DNA from: Hydra vulgaris
Lineage: Eukaryota; Cnidaria; Hydrozoa; Anthoathecata; Hydridae
NCBI RefSeq assembly: GCF_038396675.1
Contig: NC_088921.1
Coordinates: 22,586,001 to 22,650,000 of the forward strand
DNA: 64,000 bases
Direction of reading: 5' to 3'
The notes under the pieces were generated by a model. That model saw only the letters and a program-made list of their open reading frames with translations, was not told where the DNA came from and ran no database searches. A program made the position numbers and the translations under genes. Positions 46,641 to 59,002 of this stretch are shown piece by piece. The stretch's first letter is position 1. Every line of letters begins with the position of its first letter.

Positions 46641-46904
46641 TTATGATAATTGGATAATGAACCAATTCAACTATATTTAAATTTAATTGCTGAAAAAACA
46701 AGTAAAATTTTAATTAAAGAAGGCCAAAACAAATCAAATATACAACATAATATATTATTAAAAAAAAAATACTAATTAAAAAAAAAAATTACAAAAATAA
46801 GAATAAAAAAAACACCAAAGAAAAAGCAGCAACAAATAAGATATAAATATCTTCACCAATAGAAGACATTTACAACCTTTTGGTTGGTGTTTTTTCTTTG
46901 GTGT

Positions 46905-47020
46905 CTCCCAACAGCCCGAGTATGGATGAGCCCTCCATTTGAAGGAGGGTTCATCCATACCGCCATTACTACACCACTTATTAAAGGACCTCTCCAAGAG
47001 AGGCCCTGGTGTGTTGGGAG
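46905..47020. repeat. GC-rich module predicted to fold as a three-helix junction
   Basis: Closing helix CTCCCAACA (46905-46913) with TGTTGGGAG (47012-47020); helix 2 GTATGGATGAGCCCTCC with GGAGGGTTCATCCATAC (46920-46960); helix 3 GGACCTCTC with GAGAGGCCC (46986-47006). Mismatches are G-U compatible on one strand or the other. The surroundings are strongly AT-rich. No open frame of known family. It could be a SINE head, an ncRNA or a MITE. Confidence 0.6.
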
Positions 47021-47940
47021 CGATACTTTCTGTAGTGCTCAAATGTTAACGAATCTAAAATCACAAAAGTTCTCAAATGTTAACGACTCTAAAATTTTAA
47101 TTAGAAGTATATATTAAAAATTATAAATATTTGCAATTTTATTTAATCAAAATATAAAGCATAACCTCACCATTTTCACAAGTAACAGAAGAAGAAAAAT
47201 TTTTTTTTATAAAAAAAAGGGAGTAAATTTAAAAGGGTAAAACATGTGAAAAATTATATTTTAATAAAAATATGAGTAAAACACGAACAGTTGAAAAATG
47301 TCATATTTAAATAATTCTTTCATTTATTGCACACATTTCTCCATACAAAATATATAAGATATAAAACACAGCCCTACCAGTTACGCTTCTACCAGACACT
47401 AAAGACAAAAAAATATACCTCAGAATAATCAATAAAATAATATTTACATATATATAAATATATAATTATAATTTTTTCACCTATTCCCCTCATTTCCTAC
47501 ATAAAGTTGTCTAAAGTAAGAAAAAATAACTGAAGCTTAAACTAACTAAAAATAACTATTAACTAATCCAAAACTATAAACTAAAATAAACTTTAAATCT
47601 TAATATCTGTACCTCAGAAGAAAAAGGTTGGTTGTCCAGCTTCTTGTGAAAACGAGTTCTGTATGAGACCTTTTTAGTCTTTTCAGTATCTATTGAGTTA
47701 TAAAGACTGTTGTCCTACGACAATTTGAAACAAAGTTAGGTCAATATAAAAGGTCTGGTGTCCCCACAATGTTCAATGGAAAAAAGTCTGTTGTCCGGAA
47801 TTGACTTTTCACATTTTTTATTTTTTACAACTTTTAATTTTTTTTGTCAAAATTATATTTCATGTGCCTTAAGACAATTTAAATAAAACTTGAAAAAAAT
47901 TACATAAATTTAACCATTAAGAATAAGCTAATAAAGACTA
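47021..47940. other. no recognisable gene
   Basis: AT-rich; the Helitron copy probably continued through part of it. Motifs like GTCTG(G/T)TGTCC(C/G) recur around 47630-47790 without a clear unit. Confidence 0.4.
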
Positions 47941-49214
47941 ACTATTTTACTATTTCCTCTCTCCTGAACAATTTCTAAAATGCGACATCCTAAATAACTT
48001 GATGGCAAAACTACAACAAGTCCCTGGTCTAACATTATGATCATTTCCAAGGTTGTGTACATGTTCGTGTAAGGCATTATACTGCTTGCTTCTCAGTTTG
48101 TTTTGGTTATTTCTGATAAAAGCAAGGCGCTGGCCTTCAATTTTAACATACGCATCGACAGCATATTGCTGAAACAGTTTTTTTGCCATAAAAGAGCGAA
48201 GAAAAAAATTGTCTTACTGAAAGTTTATAACTGTAATACTGAGATAGTGTAACATGATTTCTAACCAATGTAGCACGTTTAGGGTTGTGAACCAATTGAT
48301 TATACCTACCAGCATCACCCCTTGGAAAAAATAGAGGATAAACCATAGGATCTAAGCTGGCAGACATACTTGATATAGTTTTAAGAGGATGACCTCTTGG
48401 GTAAATAACAACTTTCCTGTAGCAGGAGGAGCACCATCTTCACTAACTAATACAACTGCAATTTTATTATAGGAAGGGAGATTATAGCAACGTCTATCTT
48501 GCCCTTCAAGCAAAAACATTTTTACTTCTGAAACTGCTCGACAAATTTCTTCATCTTCCACTTCAGCCATGTTTTTAAATGCAAGAGCAAATTGGTTCAC
48601 TAATAACAGTTTGCAGTCAAAACATTAAATCATTTAAGCAAAGATCATTACCACGCTGTTGCATTCTAAAATTTACTGCTGCAAGTGGATTATAGATATA
48701 TAGTTGACAATATGTCAGCGGAATATCTTGATTTGGCCTATGATTATCTATACTATGAAAAACTTGATCACATATTCTAAAACATGGCGGCCCATGATTC
48801 ATTGAATTACATTAGCTTTAAATGATGCAAAAGAAAGATTATTTAAAGGAAATTATGCAGATTGGCATTTCCATCTGCATAATTTCCTTTAAATAAATCT
48901 TGTGGAAATGGTGAAGGTTGCGACAAAACAACCTTTCCATTATGGCAACATAAAAAATGTGTTTCATCAGGAAATTTCTTAGCATCACATTGCTAACAAA
49001 TATAATTCATTTCTCCTAGATAATTATAATCTGGAATAGTATTACTTCTCGCTATAAAATGCATTCTTTCGTATCTAACAGCATTTCTAGCAATTTGTAG
49101 ATTAATAATTTCATCTAGCCTAAGCCTATCTCTTTCATTTCTGCGATGATTAACTTGCCTATTAACATTTCCATTTTCTAAACTAATATCTGCTTCAAGC
49201 CTAATATCATCCAT
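47941..49214 (-). pseudogene. Helitron Rep N-terminal region, copy 2
   Basis: Starts at 49214 with MDDIRLEADISLENGNVNRQ. A zinc-finger-like block follows: LGEMNYIC, a stop, then QCDAKKFPDETHFLCCHNGK. Next come PPCFRICDQVFHSI, NPLAAVNFRMQQRGNDLCLN and VNQFALAFKNMAEVEDEEIC. Then GQDRRCYNLPSYNKIAVVLV, LDPMVYPLFFPRGDAGRYNQ and LSVRQFFSSLFYGKK. Last is KLFQQYAVDAYVKIEGQRLA down to HEHVHNLGNDHNVRPGTCC. This is the Helitron_like_N domain; the HUH nuclease and helicase are missing. Frame changes occur near 48150, 48360, 48600 and 48990. A hairpin at 48833-48901 lies in a broken part. Confidence 0.88.
48833..48901. repeat. hairpin inside Helitron pseudogene
   Basis: AAGATTATTTAAAGGAAATT then ATGCAGAT pairs with ATCTGCATAATTTCCTTTAA then ATAAATCTT around TGGCATTTCC. 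An inverted duplication of Helitron coding sequence. Confidence 0.85.
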
Positions 49215-50100
49215 TTAAACTTCATTTTTAATTGAAAGTAGTAACAAAAAATATTAAAAGAATCTTGAAGGTTGTGATCTTTTCTATATAATTTTTTTTT
49301 TACTCTAAATAGAACACACAAATAATTTTTACATATAACAAACTGTCATTATAATAAATTATACAATAATCTTATGACTCTAAAAATATATATATATCAG
49401 CTAGAAGATGTTTGAAAAAAAATTAACATAGCAAATAATAATAAAAAAAATTATTAAAAACCTGCAATTCTTATAATAAACATACTGCTAATACATAAAA
49501 ATTAAAAAAAAAAAAAAAAGCTTCCCTCTGCAGCTTGGGTTGGAATTGTTTGATGTTGATAAAAAATTAACTTAGCAAATAATAATAAAAAAAATTATTA
49601 AAAACCTGCAATTCTGAAAAATTAAAAAATTAACAAATTGAGATGAAACAAATTATATATATGGCAAAATAATTTGTCTTGGCTTTTAGTGAATGATTAA
49701 AACCAGTTTAAATAATAAAGTTACCTATTTATCATTTTTAACAACAGACACCAACAAGAAGGTAAGCCAAATGTCTATCAACTCAAAAGATAACAAAAAA
49801 ACAACATCACAACAACAACACACAACAATAGCACACACCATAAGTTAATATAATATGCATATAACAGAACATAAGTAACAACATTATGCAAAATGTTATT
49901 AAAAAACATTATTATGTATTTTCAGAATAATTAATAATAAAGGGTTGAAATCACCTAGACCTAAAACAGTAGCAGTTTGACACAAAACACTGCTGTGTAA
50001 CCCTCTGCTATAAGTACATCACTTGGCTGGCAAGGTTGACAAATCTCGCTCTACATGTTTATTAAGTCACAGCACTTTGAAAACATTGAAACAACATATA
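49215..50100 (-). mobile_element. Helitron 5' non-coding region, copy 2
   Basis: Similar to 2888-4160 in order and content up to AAAGCACTTTGA/GCACTTTGAAAAC. No gene. Confidence 0.6.
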
Positions 50101-50351
50101 TACTAACTATAAATACAATATATATACTTAACCTTATATAAACATATTTAAACACATTTATAAAACAAATATATAAAATATATTAAAACATACACAAACA
50201 ATAAATAAATACTTTACATTATTATAAAAACACATTGATAAAACTATAAAGCACATACACATACTTATCAAAAAAGCATATATGCACACAATAAACATGT
50301 GCAAACAAAAATTATAAAAATGAAACGAGGAAAATTAAAAAGATTCAAAGT

Positions 50352-51040
<689 letters not shown>

Positions 51041-51094
51041 GATCTTTCCCCAATGACCGCGTGCATTTTGAGAACGCGCTCTTTCAAATTCAAA

Positions 51095-51245
51095 ATTTGT
51101 GATCGGAAATTTCGGTTTCGGTTTCGGCCGAAATTTTGCTTTTAACCGAAACCGAAATTTCGGTTTCGGTAGTTTTTTAAGTTTCGGTTCAAACCGAAAT
51201 TTCGGTTTGAACTTGAACCGAAATGTCGGTTTAACTTCAAGCCAA
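51095..51245. repeat. degenerate TTTCGG/CCGAAA hexamer repeat
   Basis: Both orientations of GAAATTTCGGTTTCGG-like units. The reverse frame RFKFKPKFRFEPKLKK is a translation of the repeat, not a protein. Confidence 0.85.
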
Positions 51246-52319
51246 AAACCGTAATTCAAAAAGCATTATTAAAATAATAATTAATTTTTTTCAAATTTAA
51301 CTTTGTTGACAGATTTTTAATTTATTTTTTATATATAAATATTATATATTAATATAAATATTAAATATATTAATATACCTATCTAATATAATTATTTTTT
51401 TAATTTATAAAGTTATGCATATTTTATGATTATAAACGCTTATAATCTAATTCTATAATTTATTCTATAAACTGCCTAATAACTTATTAAAACTACTTTG
51501 AAAACGAAAGGGAGACGAAAGACAACTTTAAACGTTAAACGTTAAGGTATAAGACCCCTCAAAAAATTATTTATTAAAAAAATCTATTTAACAAAAAACC
51601 AAGTATGTCCTGAGAAACAACAATATAACAGGATTTTAAATAATCCAAAATAAATTAATTAGTTGCCATGGTTACTAAGTAAAATGGCATATAATCAAAG
51701 ATGTTTAGGCCACCCCGGCCATATTATCTCAGTAACCGAAAGCATATAGAATATGAGTTTTTGGTATATGATAGTACATAGAACAACATAGTAATCTACA
51801 AACTGAACTAAAGTTGTTCTAAAAAACAAAGTATTTAAGCTATGCTGAGTTTTTCAAAATAGCGTATTTAAAAAAAATGCATTTTTGTGAACTAAATCTT
51901 CTATAAATCAAAAACTCCTAACAGTATTGTAAAACTTTTAGTTCCAATTGTAAAACTAGATGCAATAAACATTTGGTGAAAATTTCATACAAATCTGACA
52001 TACAGTTAATGAGATAGGATGGCCGGGAGGTTAGAAATTGATAATTTGAGAAAAAAGCATTTAAATATTACATTAACAATTTTACCAAATAAAAATGTCA
52101 AATAATCAATTTAAAATCTGTTATTTTTAGGAACAAGAACCAGGATCATATAGATAACTTTTTTGGTCATTCTCTGAGTCATCTTTTTTTTTTTGCATCC
52201 ACGAATAACTTGTCGTCACTTTTTAGATGTTGGTCGATTTTAATACTCTGTGAAAATTAAACGCTTTTTGTTCATGGTTGAACAGCCTTAAAGAGTATAT
52301 ATACCAGGAATAAAGAATA

Positions 52320-53080
52320 AGGTTTTACAATTGCCATCACCATAATGCAGCGTCAACAATATTTGAAGAAGATATCACTGATAATGCAGTGTCAACAATA
52401 TTTGAAGAAGATATCACTGATAATGCAGCGTCAACAATATTTGAAGAAGATTGACAAATTTCTTTAACAGCATCAATTATTGTTTCTTTTGCGACATTTT
52501 AAGTACAATCAGAGGCAGATTTATTTATTTTGTTGTAATCATTTTTAATCATAGATTTAGGAATATTCATTAAAGATGTAAATTTTTCTAATCGTGAAAT
52601 ACCTTAGCCACATGACGCATTGAATAAACTATTCTATTATTTACATTCAAAAATTTTCCCCAGAACATGCCTTTGAAGTATAAAATTCAATTTTTTCATT
52701 GCAGTTAGAGCAACAAATATTAAACATTGAGTTGTATCCTTTTTTTTTTTGAGAAAACATTCTGAAAGATTTAATTTTGACTGTAAACATTTTTTACAAC
52801 ATAGTTGATTAATTACACCAGACAAAGTTTCAATACCAACAGTTCAATAACCAACAGTTTTACTTTTATTATGCTGAGTTGTCTCAATTTTCTCAATTTT
52901 TTTTGAGTATATTGATAAATTTAAAGAAGTTTTACAAGAAATATGGTCATTTATATATTTAATAACAGGAGCAACTGATAGAGTTGAATCGATTGGCAAA
53001 GTTTTAGTGTATCTATTTAAATGAAATTTACTGGATTTTTTACATTGAATACTTTGTTTGACTCTACATGATTTACCCAT
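52320..53080 (-). pseudogene. Mutator-like transposase (PF20700-type), N-terminal part
   Basis: From ATG 53080: MGKSCRVKQSIQCKKSSKFH, LNRYTKTLPIDSTLSVAPVI. After a slip near 52850: TVGIETLSGVINQLCCKKCL with QSKLNLSECF (CxxC zinc ribbon). After a slip in poly-A near 52745 come SNCNEKIEFYTSKACSG and later YSMRHVAKVFHD. The region KSMIKNDYNKINKSASDCT leads to VAKETIIDAVKEICQ, where the DDE domain would start after a tandem repeat of SSNIVDAALSVI. This is the family N-terminus (GIExLSxxL...RxVYxMRxxGxG). The DDE catalytic part is not found before the left end. Confidence 0.75.
52343..52455. repeat. 39-bp tandem repeat, three copies
   Basis: AATGCAGCGTCAACAATATT then TGAAGAAGATATCACTGAT, almost identical copies. 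A multiple of three, so it keeps the transposase frame (reverse SSNIVDAALSVI-type units). Confidence 0.92.
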
Positions 53081-53340
53081 TTTTAAAAAAGTTAATTAAA
53101 TAACAAAAAAACAAACAAAACAAAAAAATAGCTTGCAATTCTGATTAAAAGCCTGTTACTATGCGTGTTGCTTGGCAGATAAAATTTACCCAGTCGAAGG
53201 AATATATTTATATCTCAAGAACTAAATCTTACTTTGAGAAATGGTTTCCAAATTCGAGTTCAGCAATAAATTTCGTGTCAGAATGACACAAAATATTTTT
53301 TTTGATTTTTAATGATTTTTGAGGGGTCTTACACGTTAAC

Positions 53341-53998
53341 TTTAGCAATTATTTTAAGATGTACAGTCAAATCAAATGAAGAACCTGCAGCATGTTTTAG
53401 GTACGAGTTGGCACCGAGACCTCCAGCACTTTTTAATAAGTAGCTTTTAATGCAAAAAAATTTAAAAGCAGTTTTATGTGATACAATAGAATCAATTGTG
53501 CCATGTGACGAAACGGCACCTGTCTTAAAATTTGTCATCGATGGAAGGTATCTACTTTACTACATTGAACAGATGAGACCAGCAACGTATAAAGATACTA
53601 ATAGTCTATCTAATACCAAATCAGAAGAACACAGACAACGCCAGTCCAAAGCAGTTTCAGCAGGTGTTATTTATGACAAATCAATGACAGCTAATTCAAC
53701 CTAGGCAAATTTTATTTCAAATCTTCGCAACAAAATTAGGTTCTTAGAAGCCTTATGAGTGCACCTTGCAGATTCTGAAACTCATGTTAAACAGGCATCA
53801 GGAGATGCAAATACAGTAATTATCAATACAGCAATTTTTTTGTCAAGTCATGGTTTTAACGAACCTGTTGTAATTATAGAAAAAGACACAGATTTGCTAG
53901 TATTACTTGTGGCTCTAACAGATTCAACTACTAATAACTTAGTAAACTTAGTCGCAAAAAATAATTACATGATCAGGGCTAGAAGAAAACAAATTTAG
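53341..53998 (+). pseudogene. PIN-like nuclease-fold family protein, degenerate
   Basis: Plus-strand pieces: RCTVKSNEEPAACFRYELAP then RPPALFNK, a stop, MQKNLKAVLCDTIESIVPCD, LKFVIDGRYLLYYIEQ, later SEEHRQRQSKAVSAGVIYDK, then FISNLRNKIRFLEAL, a stop, ETHVKQASGDANTVIINTAI and EPVVIIEKDTDLLVLLVALT. I recall a metazoan family with FxYELAPxPxxLF, FVIDGGYLLHxVxW, a CNxxR/SKxxLI-type middle and (V)xQAxGDAD...IVxxDTDLLVLL, whose aspartates suggest a PIN-like fold (inference). Here G of DGGYL is R, D of GDAD is N, and there are at least two stops plus a deletion after YIEQ. It may be a transposon gene or a host gene fossil. The Mutator-like element inserted just upstream. Confidence 0.65.
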
Positions 53999-54354
53999 TC
54001 TAATCACCAAGCCATAAAAAACGCGTCATTACTAGATAAAATATAGTTTAACAATAAAATATAATTTCAATGTATAAATTATCTGAATTAATAATAAAAG
54101 AAAATGTATATATATCGTTTAGCGTTTAAAATTGATAGTTTTTCTAAGAATAAGAATTAAGAATTGTTTTGTAAAATAAAAGAAACTAAATGTAATAAAA
54201 TATTAAAATGACAAAAATAACATTCAAGAATTGGTTTGAAAAAATAAGAATATATGATTTTATATAAACACATTTTATTGTTACAGTAACTTATAGTTTA
54301 ACTTATTTAATTAAATTTACTAAACTTTTTATTGCCAATTCAGTAAAAGCAAAT
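53999..54354. other. no recognisable gene
   Basis: AT-rich. Confidence 0.4.
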
Positions 54355-55191
54355 AAACAGTAAGAAGTACAATAAAAAATCAACTTGACATTGAACAGCT
54401 GCACACAGATCTTGATGCTGTTGCTAAATGGCAGATAATTGGAAAATGGAGTTTAATGCAAGCAAATTCAAAGTATTGATAATAAAAAATTCGCCCAAAA
54501 CAATAATCTATCACCACAAATTTAGCATACAAAATCAAGATAATAGCCGAGCAAACTTATTGTCTACCAACCAAGAGCAAGATCTTGGAATTTTAATGTC
54601 TAGCGGTCTAAAATGGTCAGCCCAGTCAAAACATGCAGCAGTTAAAGCTAATGCAGCACTAGCTTCACTCAAGCGGACATTTAGATACTGGAGCCCTTCA
54701 ATGCTTAAAACACTTAATACTACATTTGTGAGATCTCACCTTGAGTATGGAAATCCTGCATGGGCTCCATTCAACAAAGTTGATGAAAAAGTTATCCAAC
54801 GAGTACAAAAAAGAGACACTAAAACATGCCATTCATTAAGGGGAAAAAATATGAAGTTCGACTAGCCCTACTCAATATCCAATTGATCAAAGCTCATAGC
54901 ACACGGGGAGATGCAATTCAGTATTTTAAGGAAAACACTGGTCTTGATACTACATCCTGGATTAACCCTCCAAACAAGTCCCAATCTGGTGATTATCCTG
55001 GGCCAGCAGGTGCAGTTAGAAGAAAGAAGGAACGACTAATCAAACAACTCACAAATAACTGTCGTCAAAGAGAATACTTTTTCTTAAATAGAGTGGTTAA
55101 TGTTTGGAACACACTTCCGAATGCAGTTAAAAACTCCAAAACTGCTAATTTGTATAAAAATAGTTACGATACCTATAAGAAAACAATATGA
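54355..55191 (+). pseudogene. LINE (CR1/L2-like), RT thumb and C-terminal part
   Basis: Frame 1: IEQLHTDLDAVAKWQ leading to KMEFNASKFKVLIIKNSPKT, then NQEQDLGILMSSGLKWSAQS, KHAAVKANAALASLKRTFRY, and TLNTTFVRSHLEYGNPAWAP. Frame 2 from about 54820: MPFIKGKKYEVRLALLNIQL, THSTRGDAIQYF-type text (AHSTRGDAIQYFKENTGLDT) and REYFFLNRVVNVWNTLPNAV before a stop at 55189-55191. These are the typical post-catalytic motifs (W..FN..K, DLGI, RxxLEY, NxWNxLP). Only two frameshifts, so it is fairly young. The catalytic half is absent. Confidence 0.87.
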
Positions 55192-55392
55192 AACTTATAT
55201 ACAGTTTAGTTTTTGCCACAGCTCAATCTTATTATTACTATTATTATTATTAAGTAGAAGTAAAGAATTCATAAATAATGCAAAAATAAAAAATAAATTT
55301 CTCAAAAAGAAGATTATCATTTAAAGTAATAGAATATATGTACATATGTTGATTAATTATGTATTAATAATCTACAGTAATTAATTAATTAA
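55192..55392. other. LINE 3' end and AT-rich DNA
   Basis: A (TTA)n-like run follows the LINE stop at about 55228-55252. Two LINEs converge here. Confidence 0.4.
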
Positions 55393-56830
55393 CTAATAAC
55401 TATTAAATTCTAATTTAGGGAAGGTTTCATTTTCATTTAACGAAAGTAACTGCTTAAGTTTTGTTTTAAATTGGTTTAGAGAATAATTAGTTTTCAGTTC
55501 ATAATTTAATATTACGTTCCACAACTTTGGTCCTCGGTTTGCAATAGAGAATTTAGTAGCGGAATAATATGTTTTGGATTGAATGTAGCTTTATTTTTAA
55601 AATCTAGTAGGGTATATGTGATTTATTTTTTCAAAAATTGAATAAAATAAGATTGGTGATATATTTTTATCAAGAACATGAAAATAAGAACATGATAGAG
55701 GTTTAGCTTATATACATTTAGGATATTGAGTTCATATAATAGTGTTTGTGTGTGTGAGAAACAATCTACGTTTGAAATTATCCTTATATCTTATATATTA
55801 TAGCCTGTTTTTGCATACTAAGCAGTTTTTTTATTTGTGTTGCGTTAGTGCTGCACTATTGTTCGCATAACTTAATTTTTCGATATTTTATCTTCAACTT
55901 CACCTATATGTTCCCTCCAAGTTACATTTTCGTCCAGAAACACGCCTAAAACTTTATTGATTGCTCGCTATTAATTTGCTATCAATAAAAAGGTCCGGAA
56001 GTCCTAAGGAAATATCTGATTTTTTATGTAAACGATGGTATCAAGTGTATTTTGTTTTAGTAATATTTAAAGATAATTTATTTGATTTAAACCATTGGGT
56101 TTGTTTGACTAGTTTACTGTTTGAAATAATATAATAATATCTGTGTTGGAATAAAATAAGCTGGTATCATCTGCAAACAAAATTGTTTTAAAATGTTAGA
56201 AAATTTATTTAAATTGTTTATATAAACAAGAAATAGAAGTGGTTCTAAAATTGATCTTTGAGGAACATCACATTAAATTTTCTCGTAATTAGTTTTTCCT
56301 TCATCACATACTATATACTGCTTCCTATTAGTCAAATAGCTCTCAAACCAGGAAAAGTTAGTATTTTTTATACCATAGCTTTTGAGTTTCGATAGAAGGA
56401 TATGATGAGTGACTGCATCGAAAGCTTTACTTAAATCAATAAAAAGATCTAGGGTATACTTGCCTTCATCAAACGATTTAACTATGTCCTTAACAAGATG
56501 AATAGTTGCATGATCGGTGGAATGGCCAGTTTTGAATCCAAATTATTTATGGTAAGGAATATTATTTACGTTTAAAACAGATTACAGCCTATTATACATA
56601 ACTCGCTCAAATATTTTAGAAAAACAAGAAAGAATTGAAATTGGACAATAATTTGTAACTTCTGATCACCTGATTTTAAAATTTGAATGATTTTTGCAAT
56701 TTTTAGGTTTTCTGGAAAAACACCACGCTTTAAAAATAAATTATATGTAATAATGGAATTGTGATGTGTTTTAATGATTTGATAATGATATTACTACATC
56801 AAAACCTACGCTTTGATTGGGCTTTAACAA
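55393..56830 (-). pseudogene. CR1-like LINE, RT and 3' part, minus strand
   Basis: Reverse pieces in order: NQSVGFDVVISLSNH, FLKRGVFPENLKIAKIIQIL, then text with KLQIIVQFQFF (decayed NYRPIS...), KAFDAVTHHILLSKLKSYGI-like sequence spread over frames, and NTNFSWFESYLTNRKQYIVC-like text. DVPQRSILEPLLFLVYINNL marks the GVPQGSILGPLLF box; the FADD box is lost in a broken stretch. It ends with GPKLWNVILNYELKTNYSLN, QFKTKLKQLLSFNENETFPK, LEFNSY and a stop at 55393. More than ten frame breaks. It is the same general family as 29555-32050, in the opposite direction. Confidence 0.85.
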
Positions 56831-57189
56831 AGAACTGCGTCTAATTATTGTATTATGCGTCTTCATTAATTATTTAAAGTTTAATTTAACTGCGTCTAAT
56901 TACTGATTTTACATGCAATGTCTGGATGTGATTTAACATCTTTTCCTTACCATCACGGCAAAAAAAAGCTTTCAAATTTTTGCATAAAAATGTGGATTTA
57001 TGCAAAGTTGTTGATGTATTTAACTCGCCAGAAACCAAACACGATAAAATTGCTCATGTCGGAAACAATTTTACTTAGCACTATATAGATCGAAAACCAA
57101 GTAACTTTCACTTGAAAAATTTCGTTATTATAAGTATCTTCGCAGAGTAGCGTCAAAACCAGTTTATAAAACATTCTATTTATCTGTAT
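56831..57189. other. no recognisable gene
   Basis: AT-rich; contains a near repeat of TTTAACTGCGTCTAATTA at about 56838 and 56888. Confidence 0.4.
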
Positions 57190-57420
57190 TACCTCCAACA
57201 ATTTCCAAAGCAAAGCAACATTCATTTTGTGTCTACCATCAAGTACAGCAATGGGTTGGTCACAACTTGGATCCACTGGAATGGAGTTGGAAAATGATAG
57301 CATCAAATCTCTTTCCAATATCAAACCTTCAATCACCAGCTCCAGAAACTTTTTTGCTTCTTGTGAGCTATATACATTTTTTTTAAAAAAGCTTGTAAAC
57401 TGGATGCATTAGGAATTGCA
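57190..57420 (-). other. possible coding exon, unassigned
   Basis: The reverse frame carries KKFLELVIEGLILERDLMLS, FSNSIPVDPSCDQPIAVLDG and RHKMNVALLWKLLE before GTAATA, a possible donor. A poly-A slip near 57380 links it to AIPNASSLQAFLKK. The amino-acid mix looks coding, but I recognise no family. Confidence 0.3.
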
Positions 57421-58246
57421 AATGCAAAAAAGATGAATGTAGTCTTATAAATAACAAATATAATAATAATAACGATTAAAATAACATAAAACTTTCTACC
57501 AAAATGGTAGTAATTGATTTGCAATGATTTAAAACGGTTTTTATAAGTTATTTTAATTGTATTTAGGTGGTTTGAATTCCTCACCAATATATGGGCCATG
57601 CTAAGGAGTGGATTGTTCAAACCTTACAAACATAAATGATGCTGACTCATCTGATGAAGATAAAAATGACACTTACGCGAATGGAACTGTCAATTGTTCA
57701 GATGAAGAGCTAATATGAACAATTTAAAATCAAATATTTTAAATTTTGAGATAATATAATTATGATAATTTTTTAACAATTTGAAATACGATGTAGCTAA
57801 GCTATAGTTCAAAATACGATGTAATATAAGTTTAAAGTTTCCAATTTTTTATTTAATATTTGTATACACAATAGCATTTTCTTCCGAGAAAATTTCTCAA
57901 AGACTTGTATAACCGTGGGTTTACTAGCAACAATTACTAGTAATTGTATAAAATTTTTGTCAAAACAAAATTGTATACAAATCTGGTTAAAACAAAGTAT
58001 ACTTTGTATACCGATACGTATAAAACTTTGTGTACCGAAATGTATAAAACATTTTTTCAAAACTCATATTTGGCATGCTACATCTTTGTTTCCTCAATGA
58101 AAAATTACAAGACACAAAAAATATTTTTAAAAGTGATATACAAACTTTCATATTTTAGTTTGGGTGCTGTTTGGGCAGCCATCTTGGATATTAAGAACAA
58201 CTTTTTTTTTTACAAAAAGAAAATTGTGAAAAATTAATTGCTTGAC
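57421..58246. other. no recognisable gene
   Basis: AT-rich. A plus-strand acidic scrap NDADSSDEDKNDTYANGTVN CSDEELI before a stop at about 57714 is coding-like but unassigned. Repeated TACCGA(A/T)ACGTATAAAACTTTGT-like units occur near 58005-58045. Confidence 0.4.
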
Positions 58247-58249
58247 CTG

Positions 58250-58490
58250 GGGCCGTATTCTCATCTTTCCGTTAAACTTAACGGAGCGTTAGTAAAAAAC
58301 TTATTATTATATACATTAATAAAAAAATTCTTTAAAAATATAATTTTTTAAACATAAATGTTTTATTTTGGTATTAGTTTTATTTAAACGAATTTATAGA
58401 AATTTTGGTCGTTTCTTTACTTAGAAATATTGTAATGAAGTTTTAGACAAAAGCTCCGTTAAGCTTAACGGAGATATGTGAATACGGCTG
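58250..58490. mobile_element. 241-bp MITE with CTG target duplication, copy 2
   Basis: Termini GGGCCGTATTCTCATCTTTC and, reversed, CAGCCGTATTCACATATCTC, both leading to CGTTAAGCTTAACGGAGC. CTG flanks at 58247-58249 and 58491-58493. The interior matches 8922-9161 in reverse. Confidence 0.85.
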
Positions 58491-58682
58491 CTGAAAAACA
58501 TAATACTTGACGCAAAGTTGTACTTCAGTTTAATCAACAAGCTGACAACCATTTTGTTTCTTCATAAAACTAAAAAGGTCAGAAAGTATTTTCTTGACCA
58601 CATAAGCAAAATAGTAGACACAAGAATCATGTTTCTAAGTGATCTACAAGCTCAGATATTATAAACTACAATGTGGATCGCA

Positions 58683-58805
58683 TCTTGGATGCCATCTTGG
58701 GTTTAAGATAAAGCTCCACTCCAATTTTAGCCGATTTTTTTAATATGAATCAGGAGTGCATGCAGAACATTTACAGCAATTTGCAGCTTGCTTATAATTT
58801 TTTAA
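58683..58805. repeat. dispersed repeat shared with 45838-45930
   Basis: TTGGATGCCATCTTGGG, later GGAGTGCATGCAGAACATTT and CAGCTTGCTTATAATTTTTT. The other copy is inverted relative to this. Confidence 0.6.
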
Positions 58806-58850
58806 TATAGACCAGTCAAATTAGGTCAAAATCTAATTTGACTGGTCTAT
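58805..58850. repeat. short hairpin next to (TA)n
   Basis: TATAGACCAGTCAAATTAG pairs with CTAATTTGACTGGTCTATA around GTCAAAAT; it runs straight into the (TA)n tract. Confidence 0.85.
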
Positions 58851-58861
58851 ATACATGTATA

Positions 58862-59002
<141 letters not shown>

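Larger units (their letters stand above)
51547..53332 (-). mobile_element. Mutator-like element, 1.79 kb
   Basis: The ends GTATAAGACCCCTCAAAAAA (left) and, reversed, GTAAGACCCCTCAAAAATCA (right). Flanks ACGTTAAG (51539-51546) and ACGTTAAC (53333-53340) match at seven of eight positions, in the size range of Mutator duplications (8-9 bp; the ninth position is unclear). The inner gene is a Mutator-like transposase fragment. It is truncated, since the catalytic domain is missing. Confidence 0.75.

Noticed and set aside
46905-47020. Hammerhead ribozyme
   Set aside because: The conserved CUGAUGA and GAAA core bases are not present on either strand.
46776-47042. Minus-strand frame with GPLLERSFNKWCSNGGMDEPSF
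   Set aside because: It covers the structured GC-rich module; the inverted repeats explain the sequence better than a protein, and no family fits.
57915-58237. Open frames with KLYTNLVKT and LYTDTYKTLCTEMYKT-like repeats
   Set aside because: AT-rich local repeats without family signature, overlapping in several frames.
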